Source: Caldiserica bacterium UBA646
Lineage (GTDB): Bacteria > Caldisericota > Caldisericia > Caldisericales > Caldisericaceae
DNA: 12,393 nucleotides
Reading direction: 5' to 3'
Assembly: GCA_002299965.1 (NCBI GenBank)
Contig: DBOM01000021.1
Location: forward strand, 1-12,393
Part shown: positions 1-7,208 of the stretch, in pieces
Layout of the letters: every line of letters starts with the position of its first letter
Numbering within the stretch: position 1 is the stretch's first letter
Notes under the pieces: generated by a model
Seen by the model: the letters and a program-made list of their open reading frames with translations, nothing else
Database searches by the model: none
Told to the model about the DNA's origin: nothing
Made by a program: the position numbers and the translations under genes

Positions 1-801
1 ATTAGAGGAGCTGCACTTGCAACAGTGATAGCTCAGGGTGTGACTTTTGTTTGGTTGATGTACTACTTCCTAAGTGGAAAAAGTGTTATGAAATTCCACA
101 TAAGACATTTAAAACCGGACAAAGGCATAACGACAGAAGCTTTTTCAATTGGTGCATCATCTTCTGTCAGGCAGATGTCGGGAAGTGTTCTTGTTGCTAT
201 ACTGAATCATACCTTAGCCATATATGGTGGGGATATTTCGATAGCTATATTTGGCTTGATAAATCGGTTGGCAATGTTTGCTTTAATGCCAGCATTTGGA
301 GTGGCACAGGGATTCCAGCCGATTGCCGGGTTTAGTTACGGAGCCAAAAGATATGACAGGACAAAGAAAAGTTTGCATTTGGCGATTGTTGTAGCAACCA
401 TTATAACGACGACTGGTTTTCTTATAATGATGCTTTTTTCATCTCAACTTATTGGATTATTTACAACAGATCAAGATTTAATAGCCAGTGGCATTATGCC
501 TCTCAGGATTATAATTTTAACATTCCCATTTATAGGGTTTATGACGATAGTTTCTACACTCTTCCAGGCAATAGGAAAGCCAGTGCAAGCACTTATATTA
601 TCTATGGCGCGGCAGATAATTTTCTTGATACCTCTTGTTTTTATTTTACCAAGGTTTTTCAAATTAAGTGGAGTATGGTACTCTTTTCCTCTTGCTGATT
701 TCTTGACGATGATACTATCAGTTGTACTCTTTATAAATGAAGTGAGAATAATGAATAAAAAAATTGAAGGAATCCTGGCAACTTCGCAGGTTAACCTTTA
801 A
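1..801 (+). CDS. MATE-family multidrug/Na+ antiporter, 5'-truncated by the window edge
   Basis: This is the C-terminal part (266 codons visible) of an inner-membrane efflux pump that expels cationic compounds in exchange for Na+ or H+. The reading frame is open from base 1 and starts mid-protein with a GAALATVIAQG segment typical of MATE proteins, so the GTG at 25 is an internal codon and not a start. Further family marks are the GVAQGFQPIAGFSYGAK stretch (about bases 298-348), which opens the second six-helix bundle, and a series of hydrophobic segments up to the end. MATE proteins are usually about 450 residues, so roughly 40% is missing upstream. The basic end (NEVRIMNKKIEG) fits a cytoplasmic tail. 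The substrate cannot be told. The next gene lies 79 bp away and has its own promoter-like element, so an operon is not required. Confidence 0.9.
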   Translation: MRGAALATVIAQGVTFVWLMYYFLSGKSVMKFHIRHLKPDKGITTEAFSIGASSSVRQMSGSVLVAILNHTLAIYGGDISIAIFGLINRLAMFALMPAFGVAQGFQPIAGFSYGAKRYDRTKKSLHLAIVVATIITTTGFLIMMLFSSQLIGLFTTDQDLIASGIMPLRIIILTFPFIGFMTIVSTLFQAIGKPVQALILSMARQIIFLIPLVFILPRFFKLSGVWYSFPLADFLTMILSVVLFINEVRIMNKKIEGILATSQVNL

Positions 802-837
802 AAAGGATCGATCATTTTAATGCAGAGATAAAAGGGA

Positions 838-875
838 TATAATAAATAATATGTATGCATAAAATTTTAAGGAGG
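838..875 (+). promoter_or_regulatory. Putative promoter -10 and ribosome site for the GNAT gene
   Basis: A consensus TATAAT lies at 838-843, but the matching -35 region (about 815-820, TTTTAA) is poor, so promoter strength is doubtful. AAGGAGG at 869-875 ends five bases before the ATG at 881 and firmly fixes that start. Confidence 0.4.
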
Positions 876-880
876 AACAA

Positions 881-1285
881 ATGATTGAATACGAAGTAAA
901 CGGCGTTATCGTTCCAGATGAGCTTGAGCCTTTTTTTCAACACTGGAAATCTCCTCCTCAGATGGAAATTAAAAAAAAGCTTTTGAGCGGATCCAACCTC
1001 ATCATTACAGTAAGAGATAGCGGTAGGCTTATAGGTTTTCTTACTGCAATAAGCGATGGAGCAATGTTTGCGTGTATTACTTTAATTGAGGTTCTGGAGG
1101 AGTATCAAGGCAAAGGCATTGGTAAACGGATAATGGAATTTGCAGTTTCATATTTTAAAGGTTTCTACGATATTGTTTTGATAACGGATCCGGAGAAGGG
1201 AGCATTTTATAAAAAGTTTGGTTTTGATGAAATCTACGGGATGCACCTCAAAGATTTTACCTACGGGAAAAGCGAAGCCGACTAA
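881..1285 (+). CDS. GNAT-family N-acetyltransferase, substrate unknown
   Basis: A 134-residue single-domain acetyltransferase, predicted to move an acetyl group from acetyl-CoA to an amine. The acetyl-CoA pyrophosphate loop is clear: Q76-G77-K78-G79-I80-G81 within EEYQGKGIGKRIM, the Q/R-x-x-G-x-G/A signature of motif A. A beta-strand/FYKKFGF segment near residues 107-113 matches motif B, which closes the fold. Length is close to the minimal GNAT domain, with no extra domain and no signal peptide, so it is cytosolic. The start is set by a strong AAGGAGG. Neighbours (a drug pump upstream, a radical-SAM-associated protein downstream) do not identify the substrate; detoxification or protein/small-molecule acetylation are both open. 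Confidence 0.88.
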   Translation: MIEYEVNGVIVPDELEPFFQHWKSPPQMEIKKKLLSGSNLIITVRDSGRLIGFLTAISDGAMFACITLIEVLEEYQGKGIGKRIMEFAVSYFKGFYDIVLITDPEKGAFYKKFGFDEIYGMHLKDFTYGKSEAD

Positions 1286-1299
1286 TGGAAAATGCACGG

Positions 1300-1333
1300 T
1301 TGAAATATTTTATTTCCATTGTATTATAAAGTA
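1300..1333 (+). promoter_or_regulatory. Promoter driving an apparently leaderless mRNA
   Basis: TTGAAA at 1300-1305 and TATTAT at 1322-1327 are separated by 16 bp. The -10 ends only five bases before the ATG at 1333, so transcription should start at or next to the A of the start codon. No purine-rich ribosome site is present before this ATG, unlike the other genes here. Confidence 0.5.
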
Positions 1334-2022
1334 TGAGAATACGAGTAAATTTTGAATGGCCGGAAGATATTTGCTATTTAGGGCATGTAGATTTTACGCG
1401 TACTGTTGCTCGCGGACTGAGGAGAACAGCCCTTCCATTAAAATTTACAGAAGGATTTAACTCTCGCGTCAAAGTAGAGATGGGGTTTCCTTTGAGCGTT
1501 GGCATGCTTGGCGAAGATGAATTTTTTGATTTTTATTTGAGCGAAGATGTAGCTATAGATAAAATAAAAGCCCTCCTTGACACAGCACTTGATGGCATTA
1601 TAAATGTCAAACGGATTAATGAAATACCAGACAATCTTCCTTCTATTACTTCTCTTCCTGCAATATTAACGCATTTTATCTACGCTGAGCTTAAGGAGCC
1701 GCTTTCAGAAGAGGCACTTGAGAAAAAGCTTTCTGCTATTTTGGAGATGTCAAGCATTGTTGTTTTGAGGCAGAAAAAAGGGGCAAATGTTAAAAAAGAA
1801 GTGAGGCCGTTTATAAAAGATATTAAATTATTAGAGATTAACAACACAAGTGTAGTTTTTCTTTTTTCTTCTCATTTTACTAGCAGTGGGAGCATAAAAA
1901 TTGATGAAATTGAGGATATTCTGAACGAGAACGGGATACCGGTGGAGTTTGATTACATAGTGAGAAAGAAAACGGTTGTTAAGTATAAAGGAAAATACGT
2001 ATCTCCATTTGATTTAGAATAA
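1333..2022 (+). CDS. TIGR03936/DUF2344 radical-SAM-associated protein
   Basis: A 229-residue protein recognised by its N-terminal block (residues about 15-60): GHVDFTRTVARGLRRTALPLKFTEGFN followed by MGFPLSVGMLGEDEFFDF. This matches the DUF2344 pattern of an (H)xDxxRxxxRxLRRxxLPxxxxxGFNP core and a G/FPLxVGxxGxxEyxD segment. The family normally sits beside, or fused to, a B12-binding radical SAM protein (TIGR03960) and near RNase E/G and rplU, and its role is uncertain, perhaps in RNA modification. Here none of those partners is adjacent. The usual GFNPHP turn reads GFNSRV, a visible divergence. The ATG at 1333 lacks a ribosome site but has a promoter directly in front. It converges on the minus-strand gene with only seven bases between stops. 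Confidence 0.8.
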   Translation: MRIRVNFEWPEDICYLGHVDFTRTVARGLRRTALPLKFTEGFNSRVKVEMGFPLSVGMLGEDEFFDFYLSEDVAIDKIKALLDTALDGIINVKRINEIPDNLPSITSLPAILTHFIYAELKEPLSEEALEKKLSAILEMSSIVVLRQKKGANVKKEVRPFIKDIKLLEINNTSVVFLFSSHFTSSGSIKIDEIEDILNENGIPVEFDYIVRKKTVVKYKGKYVSPFDLE

Positions 2023-2029
2023 GTGTTTT

Positions 2030-2485
2030 CTATTTTTTTGTAAAAAGTACTGCGCTTCCGATTGTGCCAATTAGAAACCCTATTGGGCATACAACAATGG
2101 CCAGAATAAAGAAGACGGGTTCATCTCCCCCTGTACCAATTCTATTCCAGAAGTCTTTCCCGAAAAAGTGAATAAACAAGCCATAAATAAAATTATGCAA
2201 GAGCACACTGACGAAAAAGCCAGCAACCGAAACTCCTGTCAGTATTAAAAACTTTTTGAGTTTTCCTCCTATGCCGCCCTTTAAAGTTAAAATTATTAAC
2301 GTTATGCCTAATACTAATAGGGCTGTACCGCCGCCGAAGAGAAAAGAAACAAAAACCCCTCTGGGTAATTGTATTTTATTTCCAACCACGATTACAATTG
2401 CCATTATGACAAAAAGGCCCACTAATGTCCAAAATACGGTTTTTATCGCAAGAGTTCTTTTTTGACTATTATCAGGCAAACTCAT
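2030..2485 (-). CDS. Uncharacterised four-helix membrane protein
   Basis: I do not recognise this 151-residue protein. It shows four long hydrophobic stretches at about residues 14-35, 43-67, 78-104 and 122-148, with a basic N-terminus (NSQKRTLAIK) and a basic GGKLKK loop between helices 2 and 3, so both ends are probably cytoplasmic. The only sizeable non-membrane loop (about 106-121, HFFGKDFWNRIGTGGDEP) would then face outside. Glycines are frequent within the helices (GGGTALLVLG, GFLIGTIGS). The start is well supported by AAGGAGGTGA on the minus strand just upstream (plus 2489-2498). It has its own promoter and shares no operon. No catalytic motif is seen; transport, sensing or a structural role are all possible. 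Confidence 0.75.
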   Translation of the reverse strand: MSLPDNSQKRTLAIKTVFWTLVGLFVIMAIVIVVGNKIQLPRGVFVSFLFGGGTALLVLGITLIILTLKGGIGGKLKKFLILTGVSVAGFFVSVLLHNFIYGLFIHFFGKDFWNRIGTGGDEPVFFILAIVVCPIGFLIGTIGSAVLFTKK

Positions 2486-2558
2486 AGCATCACCTCCTTA
2501 AACAACTTTTTCTTAGATGAAAGACTCTCTTTCCCCCTTATTTTGCCTTCCCTTGTTT

Positions 2559-2586
2559 ATTCTATCACAAAAATTTTATGTGTCAA
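2559..2586 (-). promoter_or_regulatory. Promoter for the minus-strand membrane protein
   Basis: Read on the minus strand: TTGACA (plus 2581-2586), a 16-bp spacer, then TAGAAT (plus 2559-2564). A start near 2552 gives a leader of about 67 nt before the start codon at 2485, with the ribosome site at its end. Confidence 0.6.
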
Positions 2587-2723
2587 AAAGAACTCATCTT
2601 TCCTAATGTGATGCTAAATCTTGAAAGATTATTTTGCAAATGCAAATTATCTAGAAAACATAACAAAATTAAAGTTTGAAACAATTATTTTTATCACCTT
2701 TGTCAGTAGAAAGGGTTTTTAAT

Positions 2724-2751
2724 TTGACATTGACAAAAAGCTTGTTAAAAT
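2724..2751 (+). promoter_or_regulatory. Promoter for the 2816-6944 operon
   Basis: A perfect TTGACA at 2724-2729 and TAAAAT at 2746-2751 with a 16-bp spacer. A second TTGACA follows immediately at 2730-2735 but has no -10 at a usable distance. The leader would be about 58 nt, ending in a GGGAGGGGG ribosome site. Confidence 0.6.
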
Positions 2752-2815
2752 AAAAAGTGAATAGAAAATCATAGTTTTAATTTGCAGTACAACCTAATAA
2801 AAAAGGGAGGGGGTT

Positions 2816-4069
2816 GTGTTGAGACAAAAATTAAAAATCTCTGAAAAGCGTCTTGATGAAATTAATACTTTCCTTTTAGATCCCAATAACAAACTAATCA
2901 ACGATCTGCTCAGCGTTATAGAAAAGTATGGCGGGGTTGAAGAAGTTAATAGAAAAGCAGAAGAGGCAGGGAAACTTGAGAACATACTTGAAAAATTGAA
3001 CGGAAAAAATCCACGCTACATGAAAGACCTGGAATGGCTCACTGAAAAGAGGGATAGCGGGGAATTTATTTCAATTGCAAACTTTAGAAGAAAGATTCTT
3101 GGAGATAAGGCAGATTCTTTTACATTCAAAGATGAATATGCTGTTACCTTAGAAATTAGTGCCTGTCAATATTTTCCATTTTTTATGACAGAAGCAAAGC
3201 ATGCGCTCGAATACGGAGAGTTGATGCCTGGAAGATTTATTCGGGTTAGAGCAATGAAAGAACAGGAGGCAGACAACGACCTTCTGGCCGTTTCTGCTGC
3301 TATGAAGATTATAGGGGCGAGTTGGTGTGAAACACTTGACACAAAAGGAACTGATGGCTCAAATGTTCATTTGGGCGGCGCCGAAACGATTACAGGTTAT
3401 TTTGGAGGCGTGGGCCAGCCAAACGATTATGCTATAAAGTGGACTGATGAATTTCTTTATTACTACACGAATTATGGAATAAAACAGGTACTCAATACAA
3501 ATCTTGGCACTGTAGTTTTGGCATATCTTATGCACAAAGTAGGGGTGAATAACGAATTTAAGATTTCTGTATTTCTTGGTAACGATAATCCTTATGCATT
3601 TTTTGTCACTCTTCTTATTGCGAAACTTTTCAGCAGGGAAGATGGAACCACTTCTCTAATAGGGTTAAATCCTTCGAACTCAGTGAACAATGAAACAATG
3701 GAAATGGGAGCAATTGCACGGAAAGCTTTTGGTTTTGAAGATAGCGTGCGATTTGAGCACCACATATTGGAGTCTTACAAACATATTGTAAAACAGCCCT
3801 ATGACAGGAGAAACGAGTTGATAGAGCTGGCTGCAAAGGTAAAGAATATCAGCGCAAAACACGAGGGCGGTGAAATAAAGGTGGAAGAAATAAGAGAACA
3901 TCCTTCCGATATTCTGGAGTATTTCCTTCCAAAGGATGAAATTGATCCGGTTACGATGAGCTTTCTTAAGGAGAATTATATGGACAAGCACCAGGCTATA
4001 AACAATACAGCGAAAGCATTGACGGAAAACGGTCTGAGTTTTGTTGCCGCAAGGAATTTGCACAGGTAA
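2816..4069 (+). CDS. Uncharacterised conserved-looking protein, first gene of the AOR/homoserine dehydrogenase operon
   Basis: I cannot assign this 417-residue protein to a named family. The first 70 residues are charged and helical (SEKRLDEINTFLL through KDLEWLTEKRD), perhaps a helical bundle or coiled coil. From about residue 90 it becomes a compact soluble domain with enzyme-like segments: residues about 175-200 (DTKGTDGSNVHLGGAETITGYFGG then VGQPNDY), IGLNPSNSVNNET near 282-294, FEHH near 313-316, KNISAKHEGG near 343-352, and a C-terminal ALTENGLSFVAARNLHR. Alternating strands and helices with glycine turns would suit a barrel or Rossmann-like enzyme, but that is inference. No signal peptide, membrane helix, P-loop or Cys cluster is visible. 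The start is GTG at 2816 behind GGGAGGGGG; TTG at 2819 is an alternative. It lies 32 bp before the oxidoreductase gene and shares an identical 18-bp ribosome-site leader with it, so the two are surely co-transcribed. Confidence 0.85.
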   Translation: MLRQKLKISEKRLDEINTFLLDPNNKLINDLLSVIEKYGGVEEVNRKAEEAGKLENILEKLNGKNPRYMKDLEWLTEKRDSGEFISIANFRRKILGDKADSFTFKDEYAVTLEISACQYFPFFMTEAKHALEYGELMPGRFIRVRAMKEQEADNDLLAVSAAMKIIGASWCETLDTKGTDGSNVHLGGAETITGYFGGVGQPNDYAIKWTDEFLYYYTNYGIKQVLNTNLGTVVLAYLMHKVGVNNEFKISVFLGNDNPYAFFVTLLIAKLFSREDGTTSLIGLNPSNSVNNETMEMGAIARKAFGFEDSVRFEHHILESYKHIVKQPYDRRNELIELAAKVKNISAKHEGGEIKVEEIREHPSDILEYFLPKDEIDPVTMSFLKENYMDKHQAINNTAKALTENGLSFVAARNLHR

Positions 4070-4101
4070 GAGAGATTTAAAATAAAAAAGGGAGGGGGAT
4101 A

Positions 4102-5895
4102 ATGTTGTTTGGAAAGCTGCTGCAAGTTGACTTATTTAACAAAAGCTTTAACGAGATAAGGATAGACGAAGATGTCATAAAAAAATTCCTTGGCGCAAAA
4201 GGGCTTGGAGTGTATCTTTTGTATACAATGCTGCAGCCACATACAGATCCATTATCTCCTGCCAATCTTTTAATGTTTCTTAACGGGCCTCTTACAGGGA
4301 CGCCATTTCCTACATCTGGCAGAACTACAGTAGTTACCAAATCACCGCTTACCGGACTTTTTTTAGATTGTCACGCCGGAGGTTTTTTTGGACCAGAGCT
4401 AAAAAGGGCAGGTTTTGATGGCATTATATTAAAAGGCCGCAGCGAAAAGCCGGTGTATCTATGGATAAATGATGGAAAAGTAGAAATTAGAGATGCAACT
4501 GAAATGTGGGGGTTAACTGTCAGCGAAACCGTCGATGAGATAAGAGGAGAAACGGATAACAAAGCCCATATTGCTTCTATTGGCCCAGCGGGAGAAAATT
4601 TAGTCAAGATTGCATCAATTGCAATAGACAAGGACAGTGATCCGTGGAGGGCAGGTATAGCTGCAAGAGGAGGCCCGGGCGCAGTTATGGGCAGCAAGAA
4701 TTTAAAAGCGATAGCTGTAAAGGGCTCCGGGAAAATTGATGTTTATAATGAGGATAAATTTAAAGAGATTTCTGCAGAGATGACAAAAAGGATTACTGAT
4801 AACACATTTGTTCACATAAGAAGAATATTGGGCACATCATACTGGATAGACCCGATGAATCGGATGGGCATCCTACCGACTCGTAATTTTCAAGCAGGGT
4901 ACATAGAGAACGGGTACGGTATCTCCGGTCCAAATTTGAGGTATTATGTGAAACGCGATGTAAGCTGTTTTAACTGCCCGATTGTATGCGGAAAGGTTGT
5001 TGAAATTGGTGAAAAGGCAGTAAAAGTTGAATATGAGGATATCGCCCTGCTTGGCAGTGATGATGGGATAAAGGATATTGTAGATGTTTCAAAAGCGCTT
5101 ATTCTTTGCAACGAACTTGGATTAGACGCTATCTCTACTGGAGGGATTGTTGCATTCGGGATGGAGTGTAGAGAAAAAGGTATACTGGCTGACACTCCTA
5201 AATTTGGTGATGCTGAAGGGCAGCGAAAACTGATAAAAGATATTGCGTATAGAAACGGGGTAGGAGATCTCTTTGCCGAGGGGACAAGGAGAGCCGCTAA
5301 AAAGATTGGACATGGCAGCGAAAAATTTGCTATTCATGTAAAAGGAATGGAGCTTCCTGGCTATGAACCGAGAAGCTCATGGGGAATGGCAATTGCCTAT
5401 GCAACTTCTGATAGAGGGGGATGTCATCAAAGGGCATGGACGGTGCGACCGGAAATCGACGGAATCTTAAAAAGATTTTCGATTCAAGGAGTTGCACAGT
5501 TTGTAAAAGATGTACAGGATGAAAGAGCTGCTGCATTTTCAATTGTTTTATGTGATTTTGCTCCCCTTGGTGTCGAAGATTGTTTGGCGGGTTTAAAGTG
5601 CAGCATAGGAATTGACCTTACTGAGGAAGAATATATAAAGATAGGTGAGAGAATTTGGAACTTGACAAGATTATTTAATATAAGAGAAGCAGACATCTCA
5701 AGAAAAGACGACACACTGCCTCCGCGAATGTTTGAAGAATCTTTGCCGATGCCTCCGAATGGAGAGAAAAGAGTTTCTTTATTAAGAGATGCTTTTGATA
5801 CAATGCTTACGGAGTATTATTTTATCAGGGGGTGGAATGAGAACGGCATACCAACTCAGGAAAAACTTGACGAATTAGGATTAAACAAAATTTAG
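4102..5895 (+). CDS. Aldehyde:ferredoxin oxidoreductase family protein (W/Mo-pterin, 4Fe-4S)
   Basis: A 597-residue, near full-length member of the tungsten enzyme family that oxidises aldehydes to carboxylates and reduces ferredoxin in the cytoplasm of anaerobes. The N-terminal pterin-binding domain is intact (FLNGPLTGTPFPTSGRTTVVTKSPLTG, CHAGGFFGPELKRAGFDGII, and AARGGPGAVMGSKNLKAIAVKG). The 4Fe-4S ligands are C289, C292 and C296 (CFNCPIVC) with C484 as the distant fourth. The active-site region shows VEYEDIALLGSDDG (E310/E312) and DRGGCHQRAW with H442, which match the glutamate and histidine discussed for the Pyrococcus enzyme. The second pterin motif, usually DxxGLC, reads F479-S-I-V-L-C484, so the aspartate is missing; the first, usually DxxGLD, reads NELGLD. 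The start ATG follows GGGAGGGGG by three bases. It is translationally coupled to the homoserine dehydrogenase. The aldehyde substrate is unknown. Confidence 0.95.
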   Translation: MLFGKLLQVDLFNKSFNEIRIDEDVIKKFLGAKGLGVYLLYTMLQPHTDPLSPANLLMFLNGPLTGTPFPTSGRTTVVTKSPLTGLFLDCHAGGFFGPELKRAGFDGIILKGRSEKPVYLWINDGKVEIRDATEMWGLTVSETVDEIRGETDNKAHIASIGPAGENLVKIASIAIDKDSDPWRAGIAARGGPGAVMGSKNLKAIAVKGSGKIDVYNEDKFKEISAEMTKRITDNTFVHIRRILGTSYWIDPMNRMGILPTRNFQAGYIENGYGISGPNLRYYVKRDVSCFNCPIVCGKVVEIGEKAVKVEYEDIALLGSDDGIKDIVDVSKALILCNELGLDAISTGGIVAFGMECREKGILADTPKFGDAEGQRKLIKDIAYRNGVGDLFAEGTRRAAKKIGHGSEKFAIHVKGMELPGYEPRSSWGMAIAYATSDRGGCHQRAWTVRPEIDGILKRFSIQGVAQFVKDVQDERAAAFSIVLCDFAPLGVEDCLAGLKCSIGIDLTEEEYIKIGERIWNLTRLFNIREADISRKDDTLPPRMFEESLPMPPNGEKRVSLLRDAFDTMLTEYYFIRGWNENGIPTQEKLDELGLNKI

Positions 5896-5906
5896 AGGTG
5901 AGAGAA

Positions 5907-6944
5907 ATGAAGTGTAAAATAGGCATCATAGGATTAGGAAATGTAGGGTTGGGGTTAGTGAGGATATTACACAATAAGCGAAAAGCACTAAAAGGAAAGT
6001 ATGGATTTGATTTTGAGATTACTGCAATTTCAGATCCTGTGAAAGGATCTGTATATGATGAAAGTGGTTTGGATTTAGCAACTGTTTTAGACATTATTGA
6101 GAAGGAAGGGAATTTGGAAAACTATCCTTCTGGAATAAGAAATTTAAATAGTATGAGGACGATCAGAGAAACTAACACAAACCTTATCGTGGAAGCTACA
6201 CCAACAAACACAAGAACAGGAGAGCCAGGATTAACGCACATAAAAACAGCTCTCTCTAACAAAAAAAATGTAGTCACGACAAATAAAGGGCCAATTGCTC
6301 TTCATTATCAGGAGCTAAAAAAACTGGCCGATGAAAATGAGGTGTATTTGAGATTTGAAGGAACTGTTTTAAGTGGAACTCCTGCGCTGAACTTAGTTTT
6401 GGAATCTTTAGCAGGGTGCGATGTTTCAAGAATCCAGGGTATCGTAAACGGCACCACCAACTTTATACTGACAAAAATGGAAGAAGGAAAGAGCTATGAA
6501 GACGCATTAGCTGAGGCGCAAAAATTGGGATATGCTGAGACAGATCCTACTGCTGATGTTGAAGGATGGGATGCAGCAGTAAAAACTGTGATAATGGCCG
6601 ATGTTGTAATGGGAGAAAATATAAATATACAGGATGTTGAGAGAATAGGAATAACCGGCATAACACTCGACGATGTAAAAAAAGCAAAAGAAAACAATCA
6701 CAGAATAAAGCTCATTGCTGAAGTTGAAAAAAAGGATGATACTGTAAAAGCAAAAGTATTGCCAAGAGAAGTACCTCTTACGCATCCTCTTGCAAATGTT
6801 ATGGGGGCAATAAATGCTCTTACGTTTACAACTGATCATCTGGGAGACGTTACCATAATAGGACCCGGGGCAGGAAGGATAGAAACAGGACAAGCGCTGT
6901 TAGCTGATATCCTTGCGCTTAACAGGATGCTTCACAAATATTAG
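5907..6944 (+). CDS. hom: Homoserine dehydrogenase, short form without ACT domain
   Basis: Catalyses the reversible NAD(P)-linked conversion of L-aspartate 4-semialdehyde and L-homoserine, the branch point to threonine and methionine. Numbering from ATG 5907 (345 residues): the Rossmann loop is G9-L-G11-N-V-G14; TPTNTRTGEPGLTHI and VVTTNKGPIAL form the nucleotide/substrate region; NGTTNFIL starts at 181; the catalytic set E211, D217, D222 and K226 (within AETDPTADVEGWDAAVK) has exactly the 6-5-4 spacing of the yeast enzyme's E208, D214, D219 and K223. There is no C-terminal ACT domain, so threonine feedback inhibition is unlikely. A GTG at 5898 would add three residues, but GAGGTGA (5895-5901) ends five bases before the ATG and favours 5907. 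That ribosome site begins on the last base of the preceding stop codon. No other threonine or methionine gene is adjacent, so a role tied to the oxidoreductase is worth considering. Confidence 0.92.
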   Translation: MKCKIGIIGLGNVGLGLVRILHNKRKALKGKYGFDFEITAISDPVKGSVYDESGLDLATVLDIIEKEGNLENYPSGIRNLNSMRTIRETNTNLIVEATPTNTRTGEPGLTHIKTALSNKKNVVTTNKGPIALHYQELKKLADENEVYLRFEGTVLSGTPALNLVLESLAGCDVSRIQGIVNGTTNFILTKMEEGKSYEDALAEAQKLGYAETDPTADVEGWDAAVKTVIMADVVMGENINIQDVERIGITGITLDDVKKAKENNHRIKLIAEVEKKDDTVKAKVLPREVPLTHPLANVMGAINALTFTTDHLGDVTIIGPGAGRIETGQALLADILALNRMLHKY

Positions 6945-6949
6945 ATAGG

Positions 6950-6997
6950 AGAGTGGCGCTCATCGTATTTAATTAATAGTATGATGAGTGCCACTCT
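6950..6997 (+). terminator. Long operon-end hairpin, terminator-like
   Basis: Arms 6950-6967 and 6980-6997 pair over 18 bp, with only two G-U wobbles, around a 12-base AT loop. It starts five bases after the homoserine dehydrogenase stop. The usual immediate T-run is replaced by TAAAAAG; a T-rich stretch follows about 15 bases later. It may be an atypical terminator or a 3'-end protecting stem. Confidence 0.55.
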
Positions 6998-7078
6998 TAA
7001 AAAGTACTGTCTTGTTTTATTGTTGTTTTAAGAATTTTTGAATATTTTGGAAAAATTTTTAATAAGAGATTTTATCCT

Positions 7079-7121
7079 TATTCACTTTAATTTCCTACAG
7101 CATCCCTTATGTAAGTGAATA
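7079..7121. repeat. Inverted repeat just upstream of the DUF1611-gene promoter
   Basis: TATTCACTT at 7079-7087 and its exact complement AAGTGAATA at 7113-7121 lie 25 bases apart. The right arm ends four bases before the -35 hexamer. It could be a regulator site or simply chance in AT-rich DNA. Confidence 0.35.
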
Positions 7122-7125
7122 GGTT

Positions 7126-7153
7126 TTGACAAATTTCTTATTTCTGATATTCT
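7126..7153 (+). promoter_or_regulatory. Promoter for the DUF1611 gene
   Basis: TTGACA at 7126-7131, a 16-bp spacer and TATTCT at 7148-7153. A start near 7160 gives a leader of about 50 nt that ends in AAGGGGAGGT (7194-7203). Confidence 0.55.
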
Positions 7154-7208
7154 TTAAGTAGTATTTTTTATCGGCATATGCCCATAATGACAAAAGGGGA
7201 GGTATTTT

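Larger units (their letters stand above)
2486..2815. other. Divergent intergenic promoter region, no gene
   Basis: These 330 bases separate the minus-strand membrane protein from the plus-strand operon. They hold one promoter for each direction (listed separately) about 140 bp apart. I see no ORF of credible coding character and no RNA gene between them. The middle (about 2590-2720) is strongly AT-rich. Confidence 0.7.

Noticed and set aside
25..801. GTG at 25 as the start of the MATE gene
   Set aside because: The frame is open to base 1 and encodes family-typical residues upstream, so the gene is truncated by the window edge.
3680..4063. 127-codon open frame on the minus strand within the unknown operon gene
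   Set aside because: It overlaps a well-supported gene antisense and its protein has no recognisable domain; a coding shadow.
5898..5906. GTG at 5898 as the homoserine dehydrogenase start
   Set aside because: It falls inside the ribosome site itself; GAGGTGA at 5895-5901 is ideally placed for the ATG at 5907.
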